This document shows positions 18,819-29,749 of a DNA stretch of 64,000 bases, one piece after another. This DNA is from Hyphobacterium sp. CCMP332 (GTDB lineage: Bacteria; Pseudomonadota; Alphaproteobacteria; Caulobacterales; Maricaulaceae): positions 1,267,501 to 1,331,500 of the forward strand of contig NZ_CP058669.1 of NCBI RefSeq assembly GCF_014323565.1, in the 5' to 3' direction. Within the stretch, counting starts at the first letter, position 1, and each line of letters opens with the position of its first letter. Under the pieces are notes generated by a model. The model was not told the origin of the DNA, searched no databases, and saw only the letters and a list, made by a program, of their open reading frames with translations. Both the position numbers and the translations under genes were made by a program.

Positions 18819-19373
18819 TTATTTGGGCCTAAGCCCTAAATTGTGAAACAATTATCGAGATACCCTTTGGTCGAAACCAACGATCCGACCAACAAATGAA
18901 TTCGTAACAGGCAGGAGCCCTGCTGAAATGTGCTCCTTGAATTCTCCGGCTATTTAGCGATTCAAATTGATTCACCGGTACATTTTGATCCGATCCTACA
19001 CGCGTCGAATATCAACTGCGACAGCAAGTCTTAAGCAGGAAGCTTCTGCTCTACCATTTGCGATAACCCTGAATACAAGCCGTATTGCACGCTATTGTGG
19101 GTAATCGGGCATTTGTGAAACGGAATGAACCGGAATAATTCGGTCTAAAACGGATGAAACGTGATCAAGAGTCCGGAATAGTCCGGAGCCCTGTGGTCTT
19201 TTCATCCCCAGTTTCACCAGTACACCGTCGCGGGATCGCTTCTGGCCCCACTATCGTTATCGACAGCTGTTTCAAACGGACCAGCGCCCACGCCTGACTG
19301 CGCCCTTGGCTCCCTCGTTTATTGAGAGCCAACCCGTTCCACGGCCGTCGACAACGCAATCCGCAGCTTCAAC
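18819..19373. other. Gene-free junction between tRNA-Thr and the accessory island
   Basis: No gene with recognisable content. Base composition becomes visibly richer in A+T here. It contains a minus-strand tRNA-like relic at about 19001-19071. No exact duplicate of the tRNA-Thr 3' end was seen within the following 12 kb, so an attachment-site pair is not demonstrated. Confidence 0.4.
19001..19071 (-). other. tRNA-like relic, possibly from tRNA-Gly
   Basis: The minus strand reads GGGTTATCGCAAATGGTAGA then GCAGAAGCTTCCTGCTT and TGTCGCAGTTGATATTCGAC. It keeps the AATGGTAGAGCAG D-arm, a TTCC anticodon region and a T-arm-like end like the true tRNA-Gly at 7009-7081, but pairing in the acceptor and anticodon arms is lost. 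It is not a functional tRNA. Confidence 0.35.
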
Positions 19374-20281
19374 TCAATCACGCCGAATATCCACCGCGAT
19401 TGGACAATGGTCTGACGGATGACGATCCGGTTCCTCTGCGAATGTGGTCTCGTTAAAGCTGCCCACCACATAGGCATCGTATGCCTCATCGTTGAACACG
19501 AAGAAGTCGATGAACTAGCGATATCGTGGATTACAGCGTGGGCCAGTCCAGCGCCGGCAATGTAAGCGGTGATGGATTGCCATCATTCAGATCATCCAAA
19601 ATTCATCACCGGGCATTTCCAGACGACGATTGAAATCCTGCCATGATCACTGGATGACCCTCGGCAGATTGTTCATCGATCCACGCTTCCAATACGCCCA
19701 GCTGTTCAAACAGAGTGGGACAAGCATCCCGGTCTTGCCCGGTAAAACAACCTGATTTCAGATGAAGGCTGATGAGCTCAATTGGGTGTCACCTTCAAGG
19801 GTAACACGCACCCGGGCGAAGCCCTCCATACCCTTCCACATCCAAAGTGTTCAGGTCGGGTAGCCGTCGATGCTCGATACCATTGCGAACAACAATGGCG
19901 GTCCTTTGCATTCCAAGACGTTGATCAGGATTGTGGTAGCAGGCGGGCCAATTGGTATCCGGTACCGCTCGCTCATCGACGTGAATTGCCCATCCATCAT
20001 CGAACACACGTGCAACTGCCGCCTCGTTCTCGACCTCTTAGAAGCCAGATATCGGCATCCACTTGATCGATGTAGGTCGCATCACCGCATAATCGCCGTC
20101 GGTTCGTGCTCGACACCCTTCGCCATTGTCATCGGCCAAGTGTTCAACATTCCATGCCGCCAGACGAACTGTGTCGTTGGGTGATGATGAGGGTGGAACA
20201 GGTTGATCCGCAAAGGGCCAACGCAGCCTGAAACCAGAACACCCAGCAGGGCGACAAAACTAGCGCTGCTTTGCGGGGCAT
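19374..20281 (-). CDS. Endonuclease/exonuclease/phosphatase (EEP) family lipoprotein (many frameshifts)
   Basis: About 300 codons with at least seven frame changes. The N-terminus SASFVALLGVLVSGC is a lipoprotein signal (VSGC lipobox). The EEP core follows: VRLAAWNVEHLADDNGEG (Asn/Glu metal site), YIDQVDADIWLLQEVENEAA, RLGMQRTAIVVRNGIEHR, VIMAGDFNRRL (GDFN) and HPSDHCPIAVDIRRD (the SDHxP end). The motif order is complete, so the ancestral protein was a metal-dependent phosphoesterase acting outside the cytoplasmic membrane, possibly on nucleic acid or phospholipid. A GAGGG site precedes the ATG at 20281. First gene of the island. Confidence 0.75.
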
Positions 20282-20575
20282 TATTGGTTCCCTCTCAATT
20301 TGATTGTGGGCCAAGCCGGGCGGATCAGTGACATTATCGTTCTTGAATCGTGCCGCTCATTCCCACTCACGATCCTGCATCATCGACACCGCCGCCATAT
20401 ACACATCCGATGCCGCCGTCATTACGTTGGAAATCCTAGTTCCGGATATTATCGGGTCTGTTTGCAGACACTCGTCATCAGGTCTGCTAACGTCTGATAG
20501 CATCGGCTCGGATTTCCGAACACCTGCTGTTGCACGGTCATCGTCTTATAGCGCCGGAATGATCGGGAACACGGT

Positions 20576-23500
20576 ATGGTGATAATCGCATCTGTTTTGC
20601 TCAAACCCTGCTCGCAGTTTTCGCGGGATTGATCTCACCAGCACGGCATTTAGCCAAGGTAATTCAGCGCCTGATGCGGTGGATGATTTTATTAGCGAAA
20701 ATCCGGATGTCTTCACGGCTCTAGCCAGTGATTTTCTTGTAAACACAACAATCATTAGCACTCAAACGAACCCAGTATCGCTGCGCTTGATGACGGCGGG
20801 TTCGTCATTGCTTGGACCGACGACAGCGATACCGCCGACGATACGTCGGGGTCGATTCGTGCACAGCGTTACAATGCCGATGGTGTTTCCGTCTGGGGCT
20901 GAATTCATCGTTAACACCACCACAAATGACTATCAACGCGACCCCAGCGTCGCTGGGCTTCGCGGTGGTGGGCTTCGTCATAGCTTGGAGTGACTACAGT
21001 CAGTCTGGCGGGGACACATCAGCTATGCAGTCCGTGCTCAGCGATACGATGCGATTGGTAATTCAGTTGGCGTGGAATTCCTTGTCAACACTACCATAGC
21101 GCGGTCAACGAAACCGAGCGTTGCTGCTCTAGATGGTGGCGGTTTCGTTATTGCAGGAAGACAACAGCCAAACCGGCGGCGATACATCTTTTCGGGTATC
21201 CGTGTGCCCAAATGTATGCCGCAAATGGGGTAACGGTTGGATCAGAGTTTCTCGTCAACACCACAACAGATAGTATTCAAAGACACCCCCAGCGTCGGCG
21301 CTCTGTCCGGCGGCGGTTTCGTTATCGTTTGGCAAGATAATAGTAAGATCGGCGGTGACCTATTCGGCTATGGTATTCGCGCCCAGATGTTTGACGCGTC
21401 GGGAACGGCGGTTGGATCAGAGTTTCGTCAACACCACAACCGTCAGCGATCAATATCAAGCATTACAGCACTAGCAGATGGCGGTTTTGTGATCGCATGG
21501 GCTGATAATAGTGAATCGGCGGAGACTTCTCTAGTTGGGATGTTCGCGTCCAACTTTACGATGCGGCCGGCACGCCTGCGGGGCCGGAATTTATCGGTAA
21601 TATGACGACAACCAGCACCCAACTACAGCACGGAATAGCCGCATTACCTACCAGCGGTTTCGTTATCGTTTGGGAAGATTTCAGCCAGATTGGCGGAGAT
21701 ACATCTGAATTTGGGATTCGATCATTACGTTACGATGCGTCTGGTCAGGCAATCGGGCGGAACTCGTTGCCAATACCACAACAGCCAACAATCAACGAAA
21801 CCCCAGCGTTGCTGCATTGAATGGCGGCGGTTTTGCGATTGTATGGGAGGACAACAGCCAAATTGGTGGCGACCCATCCAGTAGCGGCATCCGCGCTAGA
21901 TTATACTCTACTCAATCATAGCGGATTCTTCTACTCTTCTTGGTGTTCTCGCAAATGACAGCGATCCAAATGGGGATGAACTGACGATCACTCATGTCGA
22001 GTCTATTGCCATCGTTCAGAGTGGGGTTGTTGGGTTGTCGTCAGGTGCAAATGTGGCAATGGACGGCGGCAGATTGGAATACGATCAAGGTCCGCGCCGT
22101 TCGCCATTGCGCTGCCGAATGGAGCCACAGCTGATGACACTTTTGCCTACGATCAGTGACGGCTCGTTGTCGATTCAGCAAACGTAACGGTAACCGTGAC
22201 GGGCGTGAATAACTCCCCACTGCTAATGCCGACACAATTGCCATGGGTGAAGATTCGGAAGCATTGGATGTGACAGCAACTCTTCTCGCTGGCGACGGTG
22301 ACCCAGACACCGGCGAAAACGTTTTGCTGACGATTTCCGGCATCGAAACAACCGGTACTCTGGGACAGGTCATATTCAACGTTGGCAACGTCACCTACAG
22401 CCCGAATGGCGCGTTCGAGTCTTCCGCTGGGGCAAAATGGCAACGACATGTTCAGCTATACGATTGCCGATCCCGGCGGGCTGACCTCAACGGCGACGGT
22501 CACGGTGACGATTAACGGAGCCAATGATGCACCTTCGGCGGCAGCTGATGCGCTGATCTTTGCCGAAGAAGAAGGCGCACGCGATGTGACAGCGAACCTT
22601 CTTGCCAATGATACCGATGTGGATTCGGGTGAGACGGCGCAACTGGCCATAACGGGTGTGGACACAACGCTGTCATTGGGACGCATCACGCTGACAAACG
22701 GCATCGTGACCTATGATCCAAACGGCGCATTCAATGCTCTTTCAGAAGGCCAATCGGTCACCGATCGCTTCAATTACACCATCAGCGATCCGCACGGGCG
22801 ACAGCAACCGCTACCGCTGAGGTCACGATCAATGGCTTTAACGGCTATGCTCTGACTGTTATTAGAACTGGGCTCGGCGCGGGGGCGATCACCAGCGCCC
22901 GGTCGGACTAAATTGCGGTGGCGGCGGAGCTTGCGAGGCCTTGTTCACCCAGAACAATCTGGTTTCGCTATCACGTTTCGTTGCCCCAATCCCGCTTTGT
23001 TGGGTGGGGTGGTGATTGTGAGAGTGCCGGGACCGGAGCATGCATCGTCAACATGACCGGGGATCGTGCAGTAAGCGGCCGCTTTGAACTGAAAACCCGC
23101 CCGCAGGACGCATCGTCGCCGCCACATCCCGGTGCCCGTTCCGGCTATGTCGGCGGCGGACATAACTGTCTTCATGACGGTTCTGAGCCGACAGTCTACG
23201 CCCGCGCAATCTTGCCGGATTACGGCTCCCATGATCCACCATTCACCATCTCCTATCGTCAGGTGAATGCGCAAAACCAAGTCATTGGTGATGCCAACCC
23301 ACTCTTCGATCTTGGCAATGGTGGCGCCATTAACTTCGTGGTGGCACTCACCGACACGTGTGACAGATCAATCTGGCTACACCTTCTTGCAAATCCAGTG
23401 CGAGAATGCAAACCTGTCGCCAATTGAAGGTGTGAATTCGGTTCTGGTGTCGATTGGTTCTGCGCCTGTGCCGGATATTCTTTCCATTGGTGCAACGCCG

Positions 23501-24485
23501 TCAGCCGATGGCGTGGTTCGTATTCCCGAAACTGGTAACCGGATCAGCTTCCTGTCTGCCGCAGCGGTCAACATTGGTGCTGGTGATGGATCAGCGGGCG
23601 CTGGTGAAGCCACGGTGACAGCCAGCGTTGATACAGGGGCGGCTTCTTTGCCGCTGACATTGAGGTCTGTGAAACAGCCAGCACTGGCGGCTGCATCACC
23701 CCAAGAGGCGTCGACAACGTCACTACCGTCTTTAATCCAATGTCGCGAAGTATTTTGCCGTCTTCGTTCGGGCCAATGGTGAGTCCACGATTCCATTCGA
23801 TCCCGCGAATGCCCGTGTCTTCCTGAGATTTGCGGATGCCAATGGCACGATCCGGTCTGCCACGAGTGCTGCAGTTTCAGCTCCGCTCCGGCAGGCGATC
23901 AACCCGCACTTCAATCTGCAATGCCGGTAGGACGTTGGAGTGTGTTGGTTCGGCAAGGTGACGGAGAATGGCCAAGCTTGTGCGGGCATCCCTCTTCGTT
24001 CTGGAAGATGGGACAGCCATTCTTGATGACGGAACAGATGTCACACAATTGAACTCGAAGGCTTTTTTGTGGATGACGATATTGGTCGTTTTGAATCGGA
24101 GGTTTCAAGCGGGCTTTGGACAGAGGCTGGCAGCATACAGGCAGGTCCCATGCTTAGTGATTACCCCGGCGATCTTTGGGGTGTCAGGGATGACAGAAGC
24201 GATTTCGCACCCGGTTGGGACGCTCTGGCAGGTCAGTATGGCGACGGCATCCATATCGCGTCTGACGGATCAATCAACGGGACATTTGGTGGCTGTATTG
24301 TTTCAGGCCAGCCTATCACCGGAACCGATGGTGCATCAGGATTGCGGGTAGCAACTGTGACCCTGATGAGTTGCGATGCTTCTGGCGAATATCACGCTGT
24401 GATGGATATTCCCGCGAATGATCAAGAGCCGACTTTGCTCATATCCGGAACGGGCGGTGGATGGCGGATCGGTCGCGTTCAATAG
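20576..24485 (+). CDS. Very large secreted repeat protein with cadherin-like/VCBS domains (many frameshifts)
   Basis: About 1300 codons. A signal-like N-terminus (RICFAQTLLAVFAGLISPA) is followed by NSAPDAVDDFISENPD, then six or seven ~57-residue repeats of the form VNTTT...PSVAALDGGGFVIAW...YDASG. Next come tandem cadherin-like/VCBS-type modules (TLLGVLANDSDPNGDELTIT; TATLLAGDGDPDTGENVLLT; VTANLLANDTDVDSGETAQL), an InlB-type segment (FVGWGGDCESAGTGACIVNM) and a module shared with the island's subtilase (from VPDILSIGATPSADGVVRI). The ~190-residue C-terminal domain ends GTGGGWRIGRVQ. Likely a calcium-dependent surface or secreted adhesin; export route unknown. The start is uncertain within about 60 bases. 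Confidence 0.75.
20740..21920 (+). repeat. ~171-bp tandem coding repeats
   Basis: The segment encoding GxEFLVNTTT recurs near 20899, 21071, 21240, 21414, 21579 and 21752, a period of about 171 bp (57 residues). Each unit ends ...GGGFVIAWxDNSQxGGD. Such units occur in large alphaproteobacterial secreted proteins with haemolysin-like repeats. Confidence 0.75.
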
Positions 24486-24540
24486 GCCAAGCCCTTGTGA
24501 CGCTTCACCGGCACCCCATATCCCGGCTTCACTGAAATTG

Positions 24541-24577
24541 GATCAGAACTTTTGACGCCTGTGCTTCACAGGGTCAT
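24541..24577 (+). repeat. Copy A of a 37-bp imperfect direct repeat (copy B 25333-25369)
   Basis: 31 of 37 bases agree between the copies. The core cttttga.gcctgtgcttca is shared; copy A has a perfect cctgtg-ctt-cacagg hairpin, while copy B is partly degraded. The copies lie just past the 3' ends of the giant repeat protein and the subtilase and bracket about 750 bp holding two very small genes. Confidence 0.5.
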
Positions 24578-24668
24578 GCGTTCAGTGACGCCAGAAATCC
24601 GTGAAATTTGAATTTCGCGTATATGGCGATCGCATTCCCATAACGGGTGAATGAGCTGGCATTTTTCC

Positions 24669-24692
24669 ATAAAGGCAGAGCCTGCCCTTTAT
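24669..24692 (+). other. Leader hairpin before the 29-residue gene
   Basis: ataaaggcag / ctgccctttat pair with one extra C and a 3-base loop, 15 bases before the start codon of the small membrane protein. It could be the terminator of the upstream gene or a leader element. Confidence 0.4.
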
Positions 24693-24707
24693 CATGGGGA
24701 GATAGCC

Positions 24708-24797
24708 ATGTTTGAATTACCACTTGTTGCCGTCTTAATGGGCACTGTCTTGGTGTGCATCGCTCTGTATTCAATCATTCTCAAAAACCGAGGCTAA
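24708..24797 (+). CDS. 29-residue single-span membrane protein
   Basis: ATG at 24708 follows an excellent ribosome site (GGGGAGATAGCC). The peptide has an acidic N-terminus (MFELP), about 20 hydrophobic residues (LVAVLMGTVLVCIALYSII) and a basic end LKNRG. The size and layout are like small regulatory subunits (KdpF/CydX type) or stress peptides, but no kdp or cyd gene is near. The reading frame is intact and ends TAA. Its 3' end overlaps by 17 bases the convergent 77-residue gene. No family assigned. Confidence 0.5.
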   Translation: MFELPLVAVLMGTVLVCIALYSIILKNRG

Positions 24798-25013
24798 TTC
24801 GCGGATCACGTTCGGCAAGATGAAACTCTGCGATTTCGGCGAGGATATGAGGATCGTCAGATGCCACGGAACGCGCATGGGTGCCGTGCTCTATCGTATT
24901 CGTTACCATTACAAATCCAGTTACTCGACCCGCGCCTCCGCAAGCCGAAGTGTAACGGCTAAATGCTGATCGAATGCCTTAGCGACATTCTCGTCAGTGA
25001 AACTGAATTTCAT
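24781..25013 (-). CDS. Small hypothetical protein of about 77 residues (one frameshift)
   Basis: From the ATG at 25013, behind GGGGAGAAGCG: MKFSFTDENVAKAFDQHLAV then TLRLAEARV. After one shift near 24930 come TGFVMVTNTIEHGTHARSVA and DDPHILAEIAEFHLAERDPR, ending ISLGF. It is an acidic, helical-looking cytoplasmic protein that I do not recognise. The good ribosome site and the continued amphipathic pattern across the shift support it as real. Confidence 0.4.
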
Positions 25014-25040
25014 GGAATACACGCTTCTCCCCAAGAAGAC

Positions 25041-25074
25041 GAAAAGTAGCAGGCGATCTGGGTCGCCCTGCTAC
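25041..25074 (-). terminator. Intrinsic terminator on the minus strand
   Basis: On the minus strand gtagcagggcga pairs with tcgcctgctac (one missing base on one arm), followed by tttt. It is oriented to end transcripts coming from the subtilase gene. Confidence 0.6.
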
Positions 25075-25401
25075 CATGGGCGGTACTACGAACCAAAGGA
25101 CTCCCGTTAGTTGAATAATCTCACAATACTTTTGCGAGCATATCAACCTCGTTCACGTAAAGAGGAATTTTTGGCGCAATAGAAGCCAGAGAACGGTGAA
25201 TAGCGTCGCCACAACAGATCAATGCCAGTGTTGCAAATTGCATGTGTCAGCCCTAATTGGATCGAAGACGCAGAATATACAAGCCTTATCAGCTAACGTA
25301 TTGGTCCTTCAAATACCTGCACAAGGATGATGGAACAGACCTTTTGATGCCTGTGCTTCATTGGGTCACGGGTCCAAGGTAACCGTATTCTCATTGGGAA
25401 G
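25075..25401. other. Non-coding stretch downstream of the subtilase
   Basis: No gene recognised. It contains copy B of the 37-bp direct repeat (25333-25369) and otherwise A+T-richer sequence without coding character. Confidence 0.35.
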
Positions 25402-28400
25402 TCACAGCGACACCTGTTGCCCGCGCACGGCCGACAGGTCTCGAACGTCAAAAATTCCAAGTGAACTCGATTATGCGCCGGAGCCAATCGTATGTCAGCA
25501 TCATTGAATCGAACGAAAACGGTGTAGGTTCGGACGTCGCCATTGAGAAAATCAGATACGATATGCGCTGACCGCGAAGTTAGACATTGGCCGGTCGCCG
25601 GATTCGTCTCACAAACTTCCAAAGTCACAATATCATTAGATGTCGTAATCGAGGGTGACACTCGGACTTGGCTCAAACTACAATATTGATTGCTGCGACC
25701 GAGAACGCACCAACCCCATTCGGAGACCGCCTGACTATCCCGTCGCCGGTCGTTGTCAGAGCTATTGAAATAATATCTGAAACCGGTTCGTCTTCTACAG
25801 AAAGTGCCAAGCTGGAAACGCTGGACGATCTTCCATCATACCAATATCGATCGCACGTAAAGATAGGCCCTACGACGATATCGCTAACTTCGGGCAATGA
25901 AGTGGCAAAAACAAAGCTTTGGGCGGCACCTGATGCGATATCAACCGGTTCGTTTTCTTTCTCCGACCGAGACGTTCGTCGCAGGATTAGTCTGCCAGAA
26001 CGAAAAAGTGCCTTGAAAGTTGGAAGGCGGCAAAAGGCGGCAATTTCGAGCATCGGAATTTGATCCGGGATTTATGATCGTCGCAAATGCCGTAGCCTGT
26101 TCGCCGAGATAGATTGACCGCGTGCTTGGCAAACCGCAGCTCTGAGACTTGTTATTGGGAGTGATTGTCGGCGCCAAGCAAGGTCTGTCTCAAACTCCTC
26201 GGATGATCCCGTCGAATAATAGGTCGCGATGTAATAGGTCGTTCCGCCTCAGCATGAATGCTCCCACCAAAATATGGTTCGTCGAGGACACCATAATCCA
26301 TGATCATGTTTTCTTGGGTCGGCGTCGTCGACGTAAACCCATAGACCGGTGCATCCATGTTTACGGAATAAAAATGTAAGATTCTGTTTGCGGTGCCGTC
26401 CAACGATACCAAACGGGACTATGGGCGGAATTGAAGAAATCTTCTTCAACTTCGCTTCGCGTAGCTCCCCAAGGGCTCACTCGAACTATTCCGGACTCGC
26501 CAACCAGTTCAATCGCATTTGATATCTCGTCATTCGCAGGTGGCGATGATGGCATGAAGCGAAAGCGAAATTGTCCGCTGCCACCTGATGACGACTGCGG
26601 GTTCATAATTGCAATGCGAAAAGGCGTTTCTGCCGTCGCCTGAAATACTACCGGGTCGCCATAGGTCGAACCTCGTTCTCGACGCTACTACCAATCAATG
26701 TGAGGCCATCAATGGCATTTCCGGAGTAAACCGCGACAACCACCCCACTCTCACCGAGCGCCTCAATAGAAAGCGTGCCAGTGACATCGGGCTGATACAC
26801 CCACCAAAGCGAGCGACCAGCTCCTTGCATTCCATGTTCGGGTTCGCCGAGCTCGAAGGTCGCCAAGCTGTTGCGAAAGAAAGAATGCCGGCTCGACCAT
26901 GGAACGGTATTGGATGGTTGAAGTCATCATTTGCCGGTGCTGGATCAGTAAACCGGCCGACAACGGAGATCGGTATTTCCAATCCACCACCGCTATGGCC
27001 GACCCATATTGCACCACGATAGACGCCGGGCGACAAACCCCTATCTAATATCCTTGGGTCGAGTTGAACTGTTTGTCCCGGTTCAAGAGCCGCCTCTATA
27101 CTTGGTGCATCCAAGATATTTGTTGAAATTGCCTCCCGGCGGACTGTTGTTGAAAAACCAGCCACGGAACCGAAGAGCGGACCCGCCATTCGATTGGATC
27201 AGAGCCAATATTCTCGATTGAAATTGGGGCATCTAACGACGCATTCGAGAACAATCGCTGCTCGAATGTGATGGGTTGAAGCGTACTCACACGAAGATCG
27301 CCAATTCGACCGCCGCTCGTTGGTTCGAGATTGGTCGCTGCCAGATCACCACGTACCATTGGTGGAAGGCTGCTGTGGAATGCGCCATCACCCGTAACAA
27401 TGCCAGCCAATGTGGACTCGATCTGATCTACACTGGCGGATGGAAACGCTGCTCTCAATACTGCCAACACCCCACTGACGTGAGGCGCAGCCATGGAAGT
27501 CCACTGCTTGTCGCAGTTTGCGTCTCGGTGTTGGTTGCAGACTGCGGGAAAGCAGCCGTGATGCTGACGCCCGGTGCCGATAAATCAACCAGATGGCTTT
27601 GATTGGCAAAGAAGCATCGGTCGTTACCGCGATTGCTTCGGAAATGCAGGCTGGCGCTGAGACCGCGTCGGAAAATCCATCATTTCCAGCAGAAACCACG
27701 ACAAAAACACCGGCGTCTCGCAACATCTCAATGATATGGGCGCGAGGGTCCGACGGACATTCGCTTTCAAAACGGCCGGACCCAAGGCTCATATTGATCA
27801 CAGAAAGCGAAAACGCTTCGCGGTTTTCGAATAGCCATTCCAAAGCAGCGATCTGATCGCTTTGGTAGCTCAACACACACGGGCGGGCTGAACCACAGTT
27901 ATCGCTCGCATTAAATCGAGAGAACACCTGCACAGGGATAACGCCTGCGTCGGCGGCGACTCCAACGAGCATGACCTCATCGTCGGAAGGGTCAGGTATC
28001 TCAGCGCCGGCTGCTATCGAAGCGACGTGAGTGCCGTGGGCACACCCTCTTGCACCATTTGCCGACACCGAAAGCGGGGAAGAACAATTTCTGCCCGCAT
28101 CAGATGATGCCGTGTCCTCGTCCAAATTATTCGGGCAAAGTGTCTCCGAAACACCTTCATCTTCCGTCGAGAAACAGGCAGACGAAACGATCCGTCCCGC
28201 CAACATAGGGTGATCGACATCAATGCCAGTATCTAGGATCGCAATTGATGTTCCTTGCCCTCTCATTCCAAGCGCGTGCAATCGATCTGCGCCGATAGAT
28301 GGAATGCTTTGATCAAGCATTGGCTGATCTAACCCATCTGGAAATACAGAAATCACACCAATATCTTGGCGCAACTGGCTGGCTTCTGTCGCGCTCAATT

Positions 28401-28693
28401 CAATTACTATAGCTGGCGTGTAATCGAACTCGCGGACTAGCCGTGGCTGATCGTCTGCTGGGGTTTCATTTTCCGAAATTTGACTTTCAAATTGGATCAC
28501 CCTCTCCCAGACACGTTGGCTCGTTTGTCGAACGATTTCTCGTCGATCCTCGACGGCTAGGTCATCGAGGCTGCTTGGCACTGAAAATTGCACGATCATG
28601 CGGGTTCGCTGTTCCTCATGGGATTGAGCAGAAACCGTCGCAAAAGCCCCATGGAAATTCGCAATCATAAAGGGCCACAAAAATTCTTATCAT
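25402..28693 (-). CDS. Large secreted S8 (subtilisin-like) serine protease with long C-terminal extension (frameshifted)
   Basis: About 1090 codons. After a signal peptide (MIRIFVAL..., ANFHGAFATVSAQS) and an inhibitor-like propeptide comes the catalytic domain: TSIAILDTGIDVDHPML (Asp), GCAHGTHVASIAAGAEI (His) and, after a shift, SSGTSMAAPHVSGVLAVLRA (Ser). The first 360 codons are in one frame. The ~600-residue extension has Ig-like/prepeptidase-like modules (APANDDFNHPIPFHG; PPANDEISNAIELVGESGIV; YRWTAPQTESYIF) and ends with a module resembling that of the giant repeat protein (VSDIISIALTTTGDGIVR ... VTLEVCETNPATGQCLTS). A GAAGGG site precedes the ATG. Confidence 0.82.
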
Positions 28694-28832
28694 CAGTTTC
28701 CCTTCTCACACGCAAAGATAGGTTGCCTAGCCGTCTATGCCCTTCAATCCGCCAATCGCAGGAACTAGTTTGCCGAACGATATGCCACGTTGAAATCGTG
28801 GTTGAAATTCCCATTTGTCAACAACCACAGCG

Positions 28833-29392
28833 ATGGAGACAAGCCATAATCATTGGATACGCACGTACCTCAACAGCTGACCAACAAGCAGGCCTCGAAG
28901 CCCAGATTGAAGAGCTGACCAAAGCCGGCGCCGACCGAATCTTTCAGGAACAAGTGTCCAGCGTCACCCAACGTGATGAACTAGATGCGGCCCTCGATTA
29001 TCTTCGTGACGATGATGTGCTGATGGTGACCAAGCTTGATCGTCTGGCACGGTCCGTTGCCGACCTCTTGGCCATTCTAGGTCGGATCAAAGAACGGAAC
29101 GCTTCTCTCCGCATTTTGGCAATGAACCTCGATACGAATCCGCCACCGGGAAACTGATGATCTCCATCCTGGATCAGTGGCAGAATTCGAACGCGAGATC
29201 ATGCTGGAACGTCAGCGTGAAGGTATTGCCAAGGCCAAATCTGCTGGGAAATACAGGCCGGGCCCCACTGCCCGTCAGAAGGCTGATCAAGTTATGGAGC
29301 TGATCGGTCAGGGATTGAAGCAGGCAGGTGTTGCGGCCGAGTTGGGAATTTCGCGGTCAAGCGTTCAGCGGATTGTTCGCCAATCGAATTAG
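28833..29392 (+). CDS. Serine recombinase (resolvase/invertase family, frameshifted)
   Basis: About 186 codons. IIGYARTSTADQQAGLEAQI holds the catalytic Ser (ARTS), DVLMVTKLDRLARSVADLLA is the conserved DRLxR region, and GSVAEFEREIMLERQREGIA is the long helix. After GKYRPGPTARQKADQVMEL the C-terminus is a helix-turn-helix ending SRSSVQRIVRQSN. Frame changes near 28847 and 29145. It cuts and rejoins DNA as a resolvase or invertase; no invertible segment with inverted repeats was identified. Divergent from the subtilase gene, inside the island. Confidence 0.88.
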
Positions 29393-29681
29393 TGACGCGC
29401 CTTGAAAGGGTTGGGTCCCAGATAGAACGCGGGCGCCAGATGGCATGGGTTGCGCGCCAGTCAATCAGTAGAAGCTAAAGCCTGAGCCTAGTGAAAATCA
29501 TGGCATTCGAGCCTCCTTGGCGTTTATACTCCACCACTTGCGCGGGTTAAACCGGAATGAAAAGACGTTGTGAATTGGTGGTTTCCGACGAATTCGTCAG
29601 TAAAGCCTCGATTTGTCGGGAAACACGGTATTGAAACCGGCCGCCTGATGCTTTCACCCGTCTGCGAAGCTGATTGTCCGT
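29393..29681. other. Gap between recombinase and IS element
   Basis: About 290 bases without a recognisable gene; no sugar-porter sequence is found here, so the missing 5' half of the gene cut by the IS is not on this side. Confidence 0.4.
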
Positions 29682-29749
29682 CGTCAGAACATTTGGCACA
29701 GATGGCATCGTAGATTAGTGGAGCATCGGCCTCGTCTGGTTGGTTGATA

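Noticed and set aside
20290-20575. Possible additional coding sequence before the giant repeat protein
   Set aside because: Neither strand gave a convincing continuation; left as the upstream region of the giant gene.
28833-29392. Invertible promoter or gene segment next to the serine recombinase
   Set aside because: No pair of inverted repeats flanking a segment was found nearby.
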